From: Firmicutes bacterium ASF500
GTDB taxonomy: Bacteria; Bacillota; Clostridia; Oscillospirales; Oscillospiraceae
Assembly (NCBI GenBank): GCA_000492175.2
Contig: CP097573.1
Location: 3,601,929-3,665,928 of the forward strand
Direction: 5' to 3'
Length of the DNA: 64,000 nt
In this document: positions 40,910 to 49,367 of the stretch, piece by piece
Layout: each line of letters opens with the position of its first letter
Numbering within the stretch: position 1 is the stretch's first letter
Notes under the pieces: generated by a model
The model's database searches: none
What the model was told of the DNA's origin: nothing
The model's input: only the letters and a program-made list of their open reading frames with translations
Made by a program: the position numbers and the translations under genes

Positions 40910-42004
40910 ATGAACGAGCGGATAAAAAAACAGAAATATAACATCACAATTCGCTCCAGTGCCGCTGAATATCTTACTTTTGTAGCGTCCACAGGCGATA
41001 GCGCAGAAAGCATCGAAATGCGTTACGAGGATGAAAATATCTGGCTTACACAAAAGATGATGGCGGAGCTGTACAATGTAGATGTACGAACCATCAATTA
41101 CCACATCGGCAAGGTGTTCGAGGATTCCGAGTTAGAGGAGAGGTCAACTATCCGAAAATTTCGGATAGTTCAATCTGAGGGGAGCCGTCAGATCAGCCGC
41201 GAGGTAAATCACTATAATTTGCAAATGATTATTGCCGTGGGCTTCAAAGTGAACAATGAACGTGCTGTTCAGTTTCGCAAATGGGCCAACGCCATTGTGA
41301 AGGACTACACGATTAAAGGCTGGGTCATGGACGAGGAACGGCTGAAAAATGGCGGTACCGTTCTGACAGAGAAATATTTTGAGGAACAGCTGGAAAAAAT
41401 CCGGGAGATACGGCTGTCTGAGCGGAAATTCTATCAAAAAATCACCGACATCTATGCTACAGCTCTTGACTATGACAGAACGGCAAAAACGACTAAGGAT
41501 TTTTTCGCAAAGGTCCAGAATAAGATGCATTTTGCTGTTCACGGACATACCGCCGCTGAAGTGATATACTATCGGGCTGATGCGGACCAGCCGCATATGG
41601 GTCTGACCTCCTGGAAAGAAGCGCCTCTTGGCAAGATTATGAAAAGCGATGTATCTATTGCCAAAAACTATCTGACAGAGGATGAATTGTATTCATTGGA
41701 ACGTATCGTGTCCGCCTATCTTGATCTGGCAGAAGACCGGGCGCGGCGGCGTATTCCCATGACAATGGAGGATTGGGCAAAGCGGCTGGACATTTTCCTG
41801 ATGGCCGATGACCGGGAAATCCTGACGAATGCTGGAACAATCACTGCCGAGATTGCAAAAGCTCATGCCGAAAGTGAATTTGAGAAGTATCGGATCATTC
41901 AGGACAGATTATATGAGAGCGACTACGACCGCTTTCTTGCTATGGAACAAGGTGCGGCCTCCGATGAGGATGGGCAATCCGGTCAAGGGATGACATTGCT
42001 TTGA
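40910..42004 (+). CDS. RhuM family protein
   Basis: The 364-residue protein matches the RhuM family: an N-terminal segment with EIRYEDENIWLTQKMMAELYNVDVRTINYHI (HTH-like), then FRKWANAIVKDYTIKGWVMDEERL, and a C-terminal DUF-like part with TMEDWAKRLDIFLMADDREILTNAGTITAEIAKAHAE. RhuM was first described as a Salmonella pathogenicity island gene; the function is unclear, and several members sit in mobile elements. The ATG at 40910 is in frame with upstream codons but has AGCGGGGAGATC before it. Confidence 0.85.
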   Translation: MNERIKKQKYNITIRSSAAEYLTFVASTGDSAESIEMRYEDENIWLTQKMMAELYNVDVRTINYHIGKVFEDSELEERSTIRKFRIVQSEGSRQISREVNHYNLQMIIAVGFKVNNERAVQFRKWANAIVKDYTIKGWVMDEERLKNGGTVLTEKYFEEQLEKIREIRLSERKFYQKITDIYATALDYDRTAKTTKDFFAKVQNKMHFAVHGHTAAEVIYYRADADQPHMGLTSWKEAPLGKIMKSDVSIAKNYLTEDELYSLERIVSAYLDLAEDRARRRIPMTMEDWAKRLDIFLMADDREILTNAGTITAEIAKAHAESEFEKYRIIQDRLYESDYDRFLAMEQGAASDEDGQSGQGMTLL

Positions 42005-43284
42005 AATATGAAAAATCGATTTTGCCGCCTTAGTCCATCGGGGCTGTGGTGATTTTTCACCGCAGCCCCCTTTTCCTGCCCGTCAGATGCTTCCTTGCGC
42101 TGGAACATCCCACTCATTGCCGCCGCAGACTGCTCCTGAGCGGAGAAGTCCAGGTGGGCGTAGATGTCGGCGGTGGTAGAGAAGGTGCTGTGGCCCAGCC
42201 AGATCTGGATCTGCTTCATGGGGATCCCGTTGCTCAGCAGCAGGCTGGCACAGGTGTGGCGAAGGTCAAGAAAACGAATTTTGCGCAGGTCGTACTTCCG
42301 GATCACCCAGACGAAATGCTCCGTCACATAGTTGGGCCGCAGGAGCTTACCTTCCTCGTCCACACAGATGTAGTCCAGATAGTCCCGGCAGTAGGAGCCT
42401 TTAAACAGCCGCCGGTTTTTCGTTTGCTTCTCTTTTTCGGCTTTCAGCAGTTCCTCGACCACCGGGATCAACGGCAGGGTGCGGAAGCTGGACTTGGTTT
42501 TCAGCACGTCCTCCCCTATCGGAACATATTTACCGTCTACGCTTACCTCGATCACCTTATGGGAAATGGAGATGGTCTTTTTCTCAAAGTCTATGGCGTC
42601 CCAGCGCAGTCCCAGCACCTCGCTGCGCCGCAGGCCGTAGTAAGCGGCGATCTTGACGCAGAGCTCCAATGGATCGCCGGCGATGGCGTCAAACAGATCG
42701 AGCATCTCGTCCTCGCTGTAAAATGAGCCGTGGTAGACATTCTTCTTAGGGCGGTCCACCTTGTCTGCGGGGTTTTGGGTGAGGATGTCCTTTTTCACCG
42801 CGCTTTGCAGGGCCTTGCGGATGATGGCATGGTAGTGGATGACCGTGTTGGTGGTACATCCTGCGTTGAGAATGGTCTGGTAAAAGTCCTCAATGTCCTG
42901 GGGTTTAAGCGCTCCGAGCTGGACGGCAGAGGCTTTGAAGTAGGGGATCACTCGGGCCTTCATCATAACAGAGTAGCTCTGATAGGTGGCGGTGGCAATG
43001 GAGGGTCGGACGCTTTCCAGCCACTTTTCCATGTAGTCCACAAACAGCATCTGCGCCTCCGGGCAGATCGGAGCGAGTGCAGATCCCATTGTTTTCTGGG
43101 CTGCTTCCTCACGGAGCTCGTACTGCATCCTGATCTCATCCAGCGCCTTTTGTGCCCTGCGCTCGCTGGTGGTGGAGACCGGGAGTTTCGTGGCGATCCA
43201 CTTTGTCTTTCGCTTGCCGTCCACTTTCAGGTACAGGACAGCGTAATAGTAACCATTTTTCTTCTGTAGGCAGCCTGTTATCAT
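41983..43284 (-). CDS. Tyrosine-type phage integrase
   Basis: The 433-residue integrase has an N-terminal arm-binding region (KKNGYYYAVLYLKVDGKRKTKWIATKL), a core-binding domain, and the catalytic block with AAYYGLRRSEVLGLRWDAID, HTCASLL...QIQIWLGHSTFSTTADIYAHLD (R-H-R-H-Y pattern). It marks the left edge of the prophage. The final about 25 codons read through a terminator hairpin (42040-42073) and overlap the RhuM gene end by 22 bases, which suggests that the natural stop was lost at integration. AGGAGGAAAAT precedes the ATG. Confidence 0.9.
   Translation of the reverse strand: MITGCLQKKNGYYYAVLYLKVDGKRKTKWIATKLPVSTTSERRAQKALDEIRMQYELREEAAQKTMGSALAPICPEAQMLFVDYMEKWLESVRPSIATATYQSYSVMMKARVIPYFKASAVQLGALKPQDIEDFYQTILNAGCTTNTVIHYHAIIRKALQSAVKKDILTQNPADKVDRPKKNVYHGSFYSEDEMLDLFDAIAGDPLELCVKIAAYYGLRRSEVLGLRWDAIDFEKKTISISHKVIEVSVDGKYVPIGEDVLKTKSSFRTLPLIPVVEELLKAEKEKQTKNRRLFKGSYCRDYLDYICVDEEGKLLRPNYVTEHFVWVIRKYDLRKIRFLDLRHTCASLLLSNGIPMKQIQIWLGHSTFSTTADIYAHLDFSAQEQSAAAMSGMFQRKEASDGQEKGAAVKNHHSPDGLRRQNRFFIFQSNVIP
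42040..42073. terminator. Hairpin terminator inside the integrase 3' end
   Basis: Bases 42040-42052 pair with 42057-42069 (one wobble pair) around TTTT, followed by CCTTTTCC. It can terminate the RhuM transcript and is read through by the integrase frame. Confidence 0.65.
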
Positions 43285-43490
43285 ATTTTCCTCCTATTCC
43301 TATAACAAGCGGTGGATTTGCCTGCCTTCGACGACAACAACATACCACAACCGCTGAGAAATAGCTATGTCAGCGCCAGTGATAAAATGTAAAAAAACGC
43401 CGAGGAAAAAATGTAGTTTTGTGGCGGAGGAGGCGAAAAAAAGATAGACTCCCAATAGGGCGAAAAAGAGCCCGGAAAGGGAGTCAGAAA

Positions 43491-44714
43491 ATGAAAGGAG
43501 CACAGTGGATGGATATCCGAAGCGACAGACAGAAAGGACTTAGCTATGTGGAGCTGGGACGGAAGTACCACATGGACCCGCGGACGGCAAAGCGGTACGC
43601 GGAATCGCCGCAGAAGCCGGAGTACACATTGAGCGAACCGAAGCCAACAAAGATGGATCCGTACAAGCAGATCGTGGACGAGTGGCTGGAGGAAGCGCCG
43701 TATTCGGCGCTGCGGATCCTGGAGAAGCTGCGGGAAATGGGATTCGACGGAGGCTACAGCATCGTCAAGGCGTATGTGAGCAGCCGGAAGATGGACTTGA
43801 ATGAGAAAGCAACAGTGCGGTTTGAGACGATGCCGGGAAAGCAGGGGCAGATGGACTGGGGATTCTTCGAGGATCACCTGGTGTACGAGGATGGGAAGTG
43901 GAAGAAGCTGTACTGTTTTCTCATGATACTGGGGTACTCGCGGATGCGGTACATCGAATTTGTAACGGATATGAGCACAAACACACTGATTCGGTGTCAC
44001 CAGAACGCATTCCGGTACTTTGGCGGGTACCCGGAGGAAATCCTGTACGACAACATGAAGCAGGTGGTCATTAAGCGGCTGCTGAAACAGGAGGACTCTA
44101 CTCTGAACCGGCAGTTTGAGGACTTTGCGGGATTTTACGGGTTCAAGCCCATCCTGTGCCGCCCCTACCGTGGCCAGACGAAAGGAAAAGTGGAGCGGAC
44201 GGTGCAGTTTGTGCGGGACAACTTCATGGTCGGGATCAAGTACAACAGCCTGGCAGATTTGAATGGACAAGCCTTGGCTTGGTGTAATAAGGTCAATGGC
44301 AAAGTTCATGCCACCACGAACGAGGTTCCTTTTGAGCGGCTGAAAAAGGAGGGGTTGAGTCCCCTCTCCAGAGAGTACATCATCGACAAGATCAACCTTA
44401 GGCGGGTACAAAAAGACTGCCTCATCTCCTACGCCGGCAATCAGTACTCCGTGCCAGCGGAGTATGTCGGCAAAGATGTGGCAGTCGTAGCCCTCGACAG
44501 TATGCTGGCGGCCTACTATGAAGGCAAGCAGATCGCTCTGCACCGAATATCGTATCAAAGGAAGGACATGGTTGTCAATCCTCAGCATTACCGAAGGCTT
44601 ACGTTGAAGCAGACAATGGATGCAGAAAATATTCTGCTGGAACAGGGCAAAGTGATAGATTTCCCCTTGAAACCCTCTGATTTATCCAGATATGACGAGG
44701 TGCTGTATGACTGA
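43491..44714 (+). CDS. istA: IS21-family transposase IstA
   Basis: The 407-residue transposase has an N-terminal HTH (SDRQKGLSYVELGRKYHMDPRTAKRYAES) and a DDE-type core with QMDWGFFED, LYDNMKQVV and the glutamate in GKVERTVQFVRD. It catalyses strand transfer of the element. The ATG at 43491 lies close behind GGAAAGGGAG. The stop overlaps the istB start by eight bases, so translation is coupled. Confidence 0.93.
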   Translation: MKGAQWMDIRSDRQKGLSYVELGRKYHMDPRTAKRYAESPQKPEYTLSEPKPTKMDPYKQIVDEWLEEAPYSALRILEKLREMGFDGGYSIVKAYVSSRKMDLNEKATVRFETMPGKQGQMDWGFFEDHLVYEDGKWKKLYCFLMILGYSRMRYIEFVTDMSTNTLIRCHQNAFRYFGGYPEEILYDNMKQVVIKRLLKQEDSTLNRQFEDFAGFYGFKPILCRPYRGQTKGKVERTVQFVRDNFMVGIKYNSLADLNGQALAWCNKVNGKVHATTNEVPFERLKKEGLSPLSREYIIDKINLRRVQKDCLISYAGNQYSVPAEYVGKDVAVVALDSMLAAYYEGKQIALHRISYQRKDMVVNPQHYRRLTLKQTMDAENILLEQGKVIDFPLKPSDLSRYDEVLYD

Positions 44715-45504
44715 ATTTACTATGGACAGGCTGAGGGAAAACCTGGAAGCCCTTAAAATGAAAAACACCCTGGAGATTCTGGACAACTACCTGGAACGGG
44801 CGGTGGCGGACAAGCTCAACATTGTGGAGGTTTTGGATCACATTTTCTCAGAAGAAGCCAAATCCAAGCGGAAACGGGCCTATGAGAAGCAGATCCAGAT
44901 GTCTGGCTTCCCCATTAAGAAGACCCTGGACGACTTCGATTTCTCTTTCCAGCCCTCCATCGATAAACGCCAAATCGATGAGTTGGCCACCATGCGCTTC
45001 CTGGAGAACGGGGAGAATGTGGTTTTCCTCGGCCCGCCAGGCGTGGGCAAGACCCATTTGGCCTCCGCCCTGGGCCTGGTGGCAGCACAGCACCGTTTCT
45101 CCACCTACTACATCAACTGCCACCAGCTTATTGAGCAGCTCAAAAAGGCCCACTTTGAGAACCGCCTGCCGGACAAGCTCAAAGTTCTGGCCAAGTACAG
45201 GATGCTCATCATTGACGAAATCGGCTATCTCCCTATGGATATCCAGGGCGCAAATCTCTTTTTCCAGCTCATTGCCAGACGGTATGAAAAAACGTCTACC
45301 GTTTTTACCTCCAACAAGACTTTCTCCCAGTGGAACGAGGTCTTTGCCGACGTCACCATCGCCTCCGCCATCCTGGATCGTGTACTGCATCACTGCACCG
45401 TTATCAACATCAAGGGTGAGTCTTACCGCCTGAAAGAACGCAAAGAATTTATGCGTCAGAAACAGCAAATCGTGAACACTCTTTTTGAGCAAGGCAGCTG
45501 CTGA
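44707..45504 (+). CDS. istB: IS21-family ATPase IstB
   Basis: The 265-residue DnaC/AAA+-type helper has Walker A GPPGVGKTHLA, Walker B MLIIDEIGYLP, and the Sensor-1 region with FTSNKTFSQW. It assists IstA in target choice and transposition. The gene follows istA by overlap and ends 75 bases before the right end of the element. Confidence 0.93.
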   Translation: MTEFTMDRLRENLEALKMKNTLEILDNYLERAVADKLNIVEVLDHIFSEEAKSKRKRAYEKQIQMSGFPIKKTLDDFDFSFQPSIDKRQIDELATMRFLENGENVVFLGPPGVGKTHLASALGLVAAQHRFSTYYINCHQLIEQLKKAHFENRLPDKLKVLAKYRMLIIDEIGYLPMDIQGANLFFQLIARRYEKTSTVFTSNKTFSQWNEVFADVTIASAILDRVLHHCTVINIKGESYRLKERKEFMRQKQQIVNTLFEQGSC

Positions 45505-45579
45505 TTTTGTTACCCACCCCCGCCGAAAAACTACAAAATTTCTTCGGCGTTTTCTTACAATTTCATATTGGCGTTGACA

Positions 45580-45810
45580 GACCAGAAGGCCACCCGGCGG
45601 GTGCTGTATTACTGCACCGTCAGCCGCCCCGGCGAGAACGCGTCTACCACCGGCAAGACTAAGACGCCCCAAACCGACACCATGAACCTGACTGCGGTCC
45701 CCAGGGCCGACGGCCTGACCCGGGCCCGGACCCAGGATAACACGACTGACGCGGTGTTTAACAACTGGTATAAGTCGGTGTGGGTCCCGACCAGAACGGA
45801 AGAGGTGTAA
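45580..45810 (+). pseudogene. Phage major tail protein, 3' fragment
   Basis: The first codons of this frame belong to the IS21 end; the phage sequence starts at 45580. The remaining C-terminal 77 residues (RRVLYYCTVSRPGENASTTGKTKTPQTDTMNL, then NNWYKSVWVPT) match the C-terminal third of phi13-type major tail proteins. The N-terminal two thirds were removed with the IS-adjacent deletion. Confidence 0.75.
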
Positions 45811-45812
45811 TC

Positions 45813-46244
45813 ATGGAGGCGACCATCAAGATCGACGGCAAGGACGTGCGGTTTAAATCTACGGCAGCAACGCCCATGCTGTACCGGCAGAAATTCAACC
45901 GGGACCTGCTCCGGGATATCCACAGCCTTGCGGATGAGATCAACAACCCCAAGGCCGCTGGGGCTGATCTGTCCATCCGGGCGCTGAATACCTTTGAGAA
46001 TATGGCGTACATCATGGCAAAGCAGGGGGACCCGGACATGGTGCCCGAAACCCCGCAGGAGTGGCTGGACGGATTCTCCGTCATGCCGTTTTACGGGATT
46101 TTCCCCGTGCTCCTGGACCTGTGGTCCGGGAATGTTAAGGGGCTGGAGGAAAGTAAAAAAAAAGCGGAGCTGTGGATCGAGAATTTACAACTGCTCTCTT
46201 TTTGCTGCGTGCAGTCAAACTCGGAATCTCCCTCCGAGATCTAG
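45813..46244 (+). CDS. Phage tail assembly chaperone (gpG-like), with probable -1 frameshift product
   Basis: The 143-residue protein resembles Firmicutes phage tail chaperones: GKDVRFKSTAATPMLYRQKFNRDLLRDI, then ADLSIRALNTFENMAYIMAKQGDP and WLDGFSVMPFYGIFPVLLDLW. It ends after about 111 residues in a charged KKKAELWIENLQ region. A run of nine A residues (46155-46163) allows a -1 slip into a second frame that stays open to the TAA at 46349-46351 and reads LRAVKLGISLRDLDLITIGM. This is the classical G/GT arrangement preceding the tape-measure gene. Confidence 0.75.
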   Translation: MEATIKIDGKDVRFKSTAATPMLYRQKFNRDLLRDIHSLADEINNPKAAGADLSIRALNTFENMAYIMAKQGDPDMVPETPQEWLDGFSVMPFYGIFPVLLDLWSGNVKGLEESKKKAELWIENLQLLSFCCVQSNSESPSEI

Positions 46245-47932
46245 ACCTTATTACCATCGGTATGCTCAACGACATGTATGCCGAGGCCGCGAACGACGAA
46301 CTGGACTGGCCCACGCTGGCAACCCAGGAGGACATGGACCGGATGCTGTAAAGCGGCAAATCTGCACCTTGACAACTCAATATCGAGACAGCAAAAAAGC
46401 CGGGGATTTCTCCCCGGCCTCAGCTTGTCGAAAAATGCCCTGTCTGGCTTCATTACCAGACAGGCCACAACGTTAATGAGGAATAAAATGTAGGAGGAGG
46501 GTGTGGAGGAAGGCGGAGCAAAGCGCTTTCTGGCTTTCCATCTTGCCAACTTTTTGAGGTTCATGGCAGCAAATTTAAGCCTCACCCAGTTGGAAACCTG
46601 GGCCAGACCACGGTAAACGGTATAGCGCATGGCGTGTTTTTCTTTTGCATCGGCAAAAACTCGCTCAATGGTCTCTTTGCGCCTTGCATAGAGCTGCTTG
46701 TACTCCGGGGTGTACCTGGCATCATCGGCCAGTTCCTCATAGCCCTTCCAGATGTGCCGCAGGACAGTCTTTACGAAGCTTTTGGATTTTGTACATAAAT
46801 GCCGGGTGGGGCACTGGGCACAAATTGTCGGATCGCTGCGGTATTCACGGTATCCATCCCGGTTGGTGGTGCGGTAGGACAGGATGTGGTATTCTGGGCA
46901 GATCACGCAGTCATAATATTCATCGTAGACGTAAGACCACCAGGGATGTCCACCCTTCATCGTCGTGGGCCGCTTGTAGGCTGTAGACAATACCCGGCCA
47001 TCTCGAAATACCTTTTTGCAAATATGCGGGGTCTTGTAGGCGGCATCTGCCACCACTGTTTCCACCTCTGGAAACGATTGAATCAATTTGTCGTAAACAT
47101 CGTCAAACGCCACGCTGTCATGGACATTTCCGGGGGTGACCACTGTTTCCAATACGTAACCGCTCTTGTCACAGGCGGTATGGGCCTCATAAGCAAAGCA
47201 CCGCTTGTGCTCCCCTTTGTGGAACATTCCACTCTCCGGGTCTGTGGTGGATACCGTTACTGTTTTCTGCTTTTTCGCCTCTTTCTTCCTCCGGGCCTGC
47301 TTCTTTTTTGAGGTATTGTCCTGTTTCTTCCCTCCAGCTTTGGGTGGTTCTTCTTCATCATCCAGTGGCTTTTTTCCATGAGCCTCCCGGTCCGCGTTCA
47401 CTTCCGCCAGCAGTTCTTCCTGGTATCGTTTTGCCGCTGCCGGTACTTCCTGCTTCATTTTCTTCTTCAGATTTGCGCTGGCTTTGATGTGTGTCCCATC
47501 TATAAATACCGCCGCCGGGGTCAGTGCTCCCGCACTGCCCGCCTCCTCCAATATCCATCGAAATACTGCCTCTATGGTTTCTGAAGTAAACCGGTGCCGG
47601 AAGTTGTAACTCACCGTGGAAAAATGGGGCAGCTCCTCACTCAGCGTGTATCGCAAAAACCACCGGTATGCTATATCTGTCTGGGCTCTGCGCAACGTTC
47701 CCCGCAAAGATACATTCCCATCCAGATGCTGCAGCAATACGATTTTGAATAGCACCACTGGGTCGATGCTCCGCCGGCCCTCTTCTTCGCTGTACAACGC
47801 CTCCACGATTTCGTACAATTTCTCGAAATCTACCGCTGCATCCACCTGCCGCAATAGATGTTCGGGCGGCACCAGGCTTTCTGTGTCCACCATTTCTATG
47901 ACCCCTCGCTCATTTTTCCCTCGCTCCAACAT
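46241..47932 (-). CDS. IS1182-family transposase, reading into flanking DNA
   Basis: The transposase (about 563 residues as read) has an N-terminal HTH region (LVPPEHLLRQVDAAVDFEKLYEIVEALY), a DDE core with FIDGTHIKASAN, VETVVADAAYKT and KETIERVFADAKEKH, and a CICP...C..CP zinc-like motif. Its natural end is at the element border (FFDKL); the stop is missing there, and the frame runs another 60 codons into the phage. The ATG at 47932 follows GAGGGAA; a GTG lies at 47941. Confidence 0.9.
   Translation of the reverse strand: MLERGKNERGVIEMVDTESLVPPEHLLRQVDAAVDFEKLYEIVEALYSEEEGRRSIDPVVLFKIVLLQHLDGNVSLRGTLRRAQTDIAYRWFLRYTLSEELPHFSTVSYNFRHRFTSETIEAVFRWILEEAGSAGALTPAAVFIDGTHIKASANLKKKMKQEVPAAAKRYQEELLAEVNADREAHGKKPLDDEEEPPKAGGKKQDNTSKKKQARRKKEAKKQKTVTVSTTDPESGMFHKGEHKRCFAYEAHTACDKSGYVLETVVTPGNVHDSVAFDDVYDKLIQSFPEVETVVADAAYKTPHICKKVFRDGRVLSTAYKRPTTMKGGHPWWSYVYDEYYDCVICPEYHILSYRTTNRDGYREYRSDPTICAQCPTRHLCTKSKSFVKTVLRHIWKGYEELADDARYTPEYKQLYARRKETIERVFADAKEKHAMRYTVYRGLAQVSNWVRLKFAAMNLKKLARWKARKRFAPPSSTPSSYILFLINVVACLVMKPDRAFFDKLRPGRNPRLFCCLDIELSRCRFAALQHPVHVLLGCQRGPVQFVVRGLGIHVVEHTDGNKV
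46375..46392 (+). repeat. 18-bp inverted repeat, left copy
   Basis: ACTCAATATCGAGACAGC lies here; its exact complement is at 49317-49334. The pair frames the IS1182-type element and the regulator/antirepressor cassette. Confidence 0.75.
46397..46420. repeat. 24-base target duplication, left copy
   Basis: An exact copy stands at 48011-48034. It has an AGCCGGGGA...TCCCCGGCCT inverted repeat, a transcription terminator-like palindrome; the element inserted next to or into it. Confidence 0.85.
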
Positions 47933-48010
47933 TTCCCTCACCCCTTACTCCCTATTTTATCATCTTTACATGAAAAAGTCTACCAAAAGGCAGACTTTTT
48001 CGACAGGCTG
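46421..48010 (-). mobile_element. IS1182-family insertion sequence
   Basis: A 1590-base element with 15-base terminal inverted repeats (CAGCTTGTCGAAAAA at the left, complementary to TTTTTCGACAGGCTG at the right, 14 of 15 matching). It is flanked by a 24-base duplication of a terminator hairpin. It lies between the tail chaperone and the antirepressor cassette of the prophage remnant. Confidence 0.9.
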
Positions 48011-48034
48011 AAGCCGGGGATTTCTCCCCGGCCT
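48011..48034. repeat. 24-base target duplication, right copy
   Basis: Identical to 46397-46420 over 24 bases and directly abutting the right terminal repeat of the IS1182-type element. Confidence 0.85.
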
Positions 48035-48043
48035 GTCTGATAA

Positions 48044-48172
48044 TCAGTTTTCCTTTTTCTTTGGCTTGTACTGGGCTTCTCCGCTCTCAACATATTTGAT
48101 GAGCTGGATGATGTCCTCCGCAGACCAGCCCGCGCTTTCCAGCGCCTCGATCAGACGAACGTTCTCCTGCAT
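48044..48172 (-). CDS. Small phage protein of 42 residues
   Basis: An ATG at 48172 (or GTG at 48178) opens a frame of about 42 codons reading QENVRLIEALESAGWSAEDIIQLIKYVESG, a compact helical pair typical of small regulatory phage proteins. It overlaps the stop of the ribbon-helix-helix gene, so both lie in one transcript. The family is not recognised. Confidence 0.55.
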   Translation of the reverse strand: MQENVRLIEALESAGWSAEDIIQLIKYVESGEAQYKPKKKEN

Positions 48173-48174
48173 GT

Positions 48175-48375
48175 TCACTGCTTCCCACCTCCTTCCATAT
48201 CTCGTTCCATCTCGTGATCGATTGCCCGGTTGATAAAGCCGTTGACGCTTTCCCCCTGGGCTTCCGCATGGGACTGAATTTCAGCCTTTCGGTCTTTACT
48301 GACCCTTACTTTGATTTCTCCTTGCTTTTCAATATATTTTTGATTAGCACGTTTTCTTGCTTCGCTTAGGGGCAT
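48175..48375 (-). CDS. Ribbon-helix-helix (Arc/CopG-like) phage regulator
   Basis: The 66-residue protein has an N-terminal basic helix (LSEARKRANQKYIEKQ), a beta-strand GEIKVRVSKDRKAEI and a second helix SHAEAQGESVNGFINRAIDHEM, the ribbon-helix-helix order. GGAAAGGAGG is the ribosome-binding site. Three ATGGGTACAT repeats upstream are probable operators. It likely represses itself and the divergent antirepressor gene. Confidence 0.75.
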   Translation of the reverse strand: MPLSEARKRANQKYIEKQGEIKVRVSKDRKAEIQSHAEAQGESVNGFINRAIDHEMERDMEGGGKQ

Positions 48376-48419
48376 GTAACGGACCTCCTTTCCACATATA
48401 GTATACCACAATGTCGCGA

Positions 48420-48495
48420 ATGGGTACATACACAAAAGCCACAAATGTATGGGTACATGTTTGTGTATTTTACCGATTAAAATGTATGGGTACAT
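48420..48495. promoter_or_regulatory. Three operator-like repeats between the regulator and antirepressor genes
   Basis: ATGGGTACAT occurs at 48420-48429, 48449-48458 and 48486-48495. The last two sit in a longer identical word (AATGTATGGGTACATGT). Spacing is 29 and 37 bases. A TATACT lies just after the third copy on the plus strand. Confidence 0.7.
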
Positions 48496-48555
48496 GTATT
48501 ATACTGACATTGTCAGCGGGGGAGACCCCGAGAGAATTTGAAGGAGGTATTTACT

Positions 48556-49304
48556 ATGAGTGAAGCTGAAATGCGCAGGTGTCTCATTGACCTGATTCTG
48601 GGGAACCGTGGCTGGTGGGCAAGGACGTGGCTGCGGCGCTGGGGTACAGCAACCCCCGTGACGCATTGGGGGCCCATGTGGATGATGAGGATAAAGCTAC
48701 CGTCGCAATTCACGACGGTAGCCAAAACCGCAACATGACAGTCATCAACGAAAGCGGCCTATACTCTCTGGTGCTGTCCAGCAAGCTGCCCGGCGCAAAG
48801 AAGTTCCGCCGGTGGGTGACATCTGAGGTGCTTCCCTCCATCCGAAAAACCGGCGGGTACGCCCTCCCAAAAGACTACCCCTCCGCCCTCCGGGCCCTGG
48901 CGGACAGCGAGGAGAAGCGGCTGGCTCTGGCCGTAGAGAACGAGGCGCAGAAACAGGCTATCGCTGATTTTCAGCCCATCAAGCAGTATGTGGACACCAT
49001 CCTCTCCAGCACCCGGACGCTGGCAACCACGCAGATCGCCGCCGACTATGACATGAGCGCCAGGAAGTTAAACAAAATTTTGCATGAGGAGGGAATCCAG
49101 AGATACGTCAACGGACAGTGGATTCTTTACAAGCAGTATATGGGCAAGGGCTACACCAAGTCTAAGACCATCAACATTACCCACAGCGACGGGCGGCCCG
49201 ATACGGTGCTGAACACCGAATGGACACAGAAAGGCCGACTGCTGATTCATGAAATCCTGACCGCCCGTGGCATTCTGGCCGTCATGGACAGAATGGCCGC
49301 ATGA
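48556..49304 (+). pseudogene. Phage antirepressor (BRO/KilAC type), N-terminus disrupted
   Basis: The C-terminal 230 residues are intact antirepressor sequence (VGKDVAAALGYSNPRDALGAHVDDEDK, then YDMSARKLNKILHEEGIQRYVNGQWILYKQYMGKGYTKSKT). The usual BRO start is missing: ATG 48556 begins an unrelated frame (SEAEMRRCLIDLILG), and the antirepressor frame is entered only at GTG 48615, after GEPWL in a shifted frame. A deletion joining two genes, or a single frameshift, is the simplest explanation. Function is doubtful without the N-terminal DNA-binding part. Confidence 0.75.
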
Positions 49305-49310
49305 TTATAT

Positions 49311-49349
49311 ATCCCCGCTGTCTCGATATTGAGTCGGCGGGGATTTTTT
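49311..49349 (+). terminator. Terminator containing the right 18-bp inverted repeat
   Basis: ATCCCCGC (49311-49318) pairs with GCGGGGAT (49337-49344), followed by TTTTTT. The 18-base repeat found inverted at 46375 lies partly within the loop (49317-49334). It ends the antirepressor transcript. Confidence 0.8.
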
Positions 49350-49367
49350 GATGTAGCGAGGTGAACT

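Larger units (their letters stand above)
43368..45579 (+). mobile_element. IS21-family insertion sequence, without target duplication
   Basis: The ends TGTCAGCGCCA (43368-43378) and the complement of TGGCGTTGACA (45569-45579) match in 10 of 11 positions, as expected for IS21-type inverted repeats, and enclose istA and istB. The flanking bases do not show a matching duplication (AGCTA on the left, GACCA on the right). On the left lies the integrase promoter region; on the right a phage tail protein gene is entered in mid-frame. The mismatch implies that an adjacent deletion removed the phage genes in between. Confidence 0.85.
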
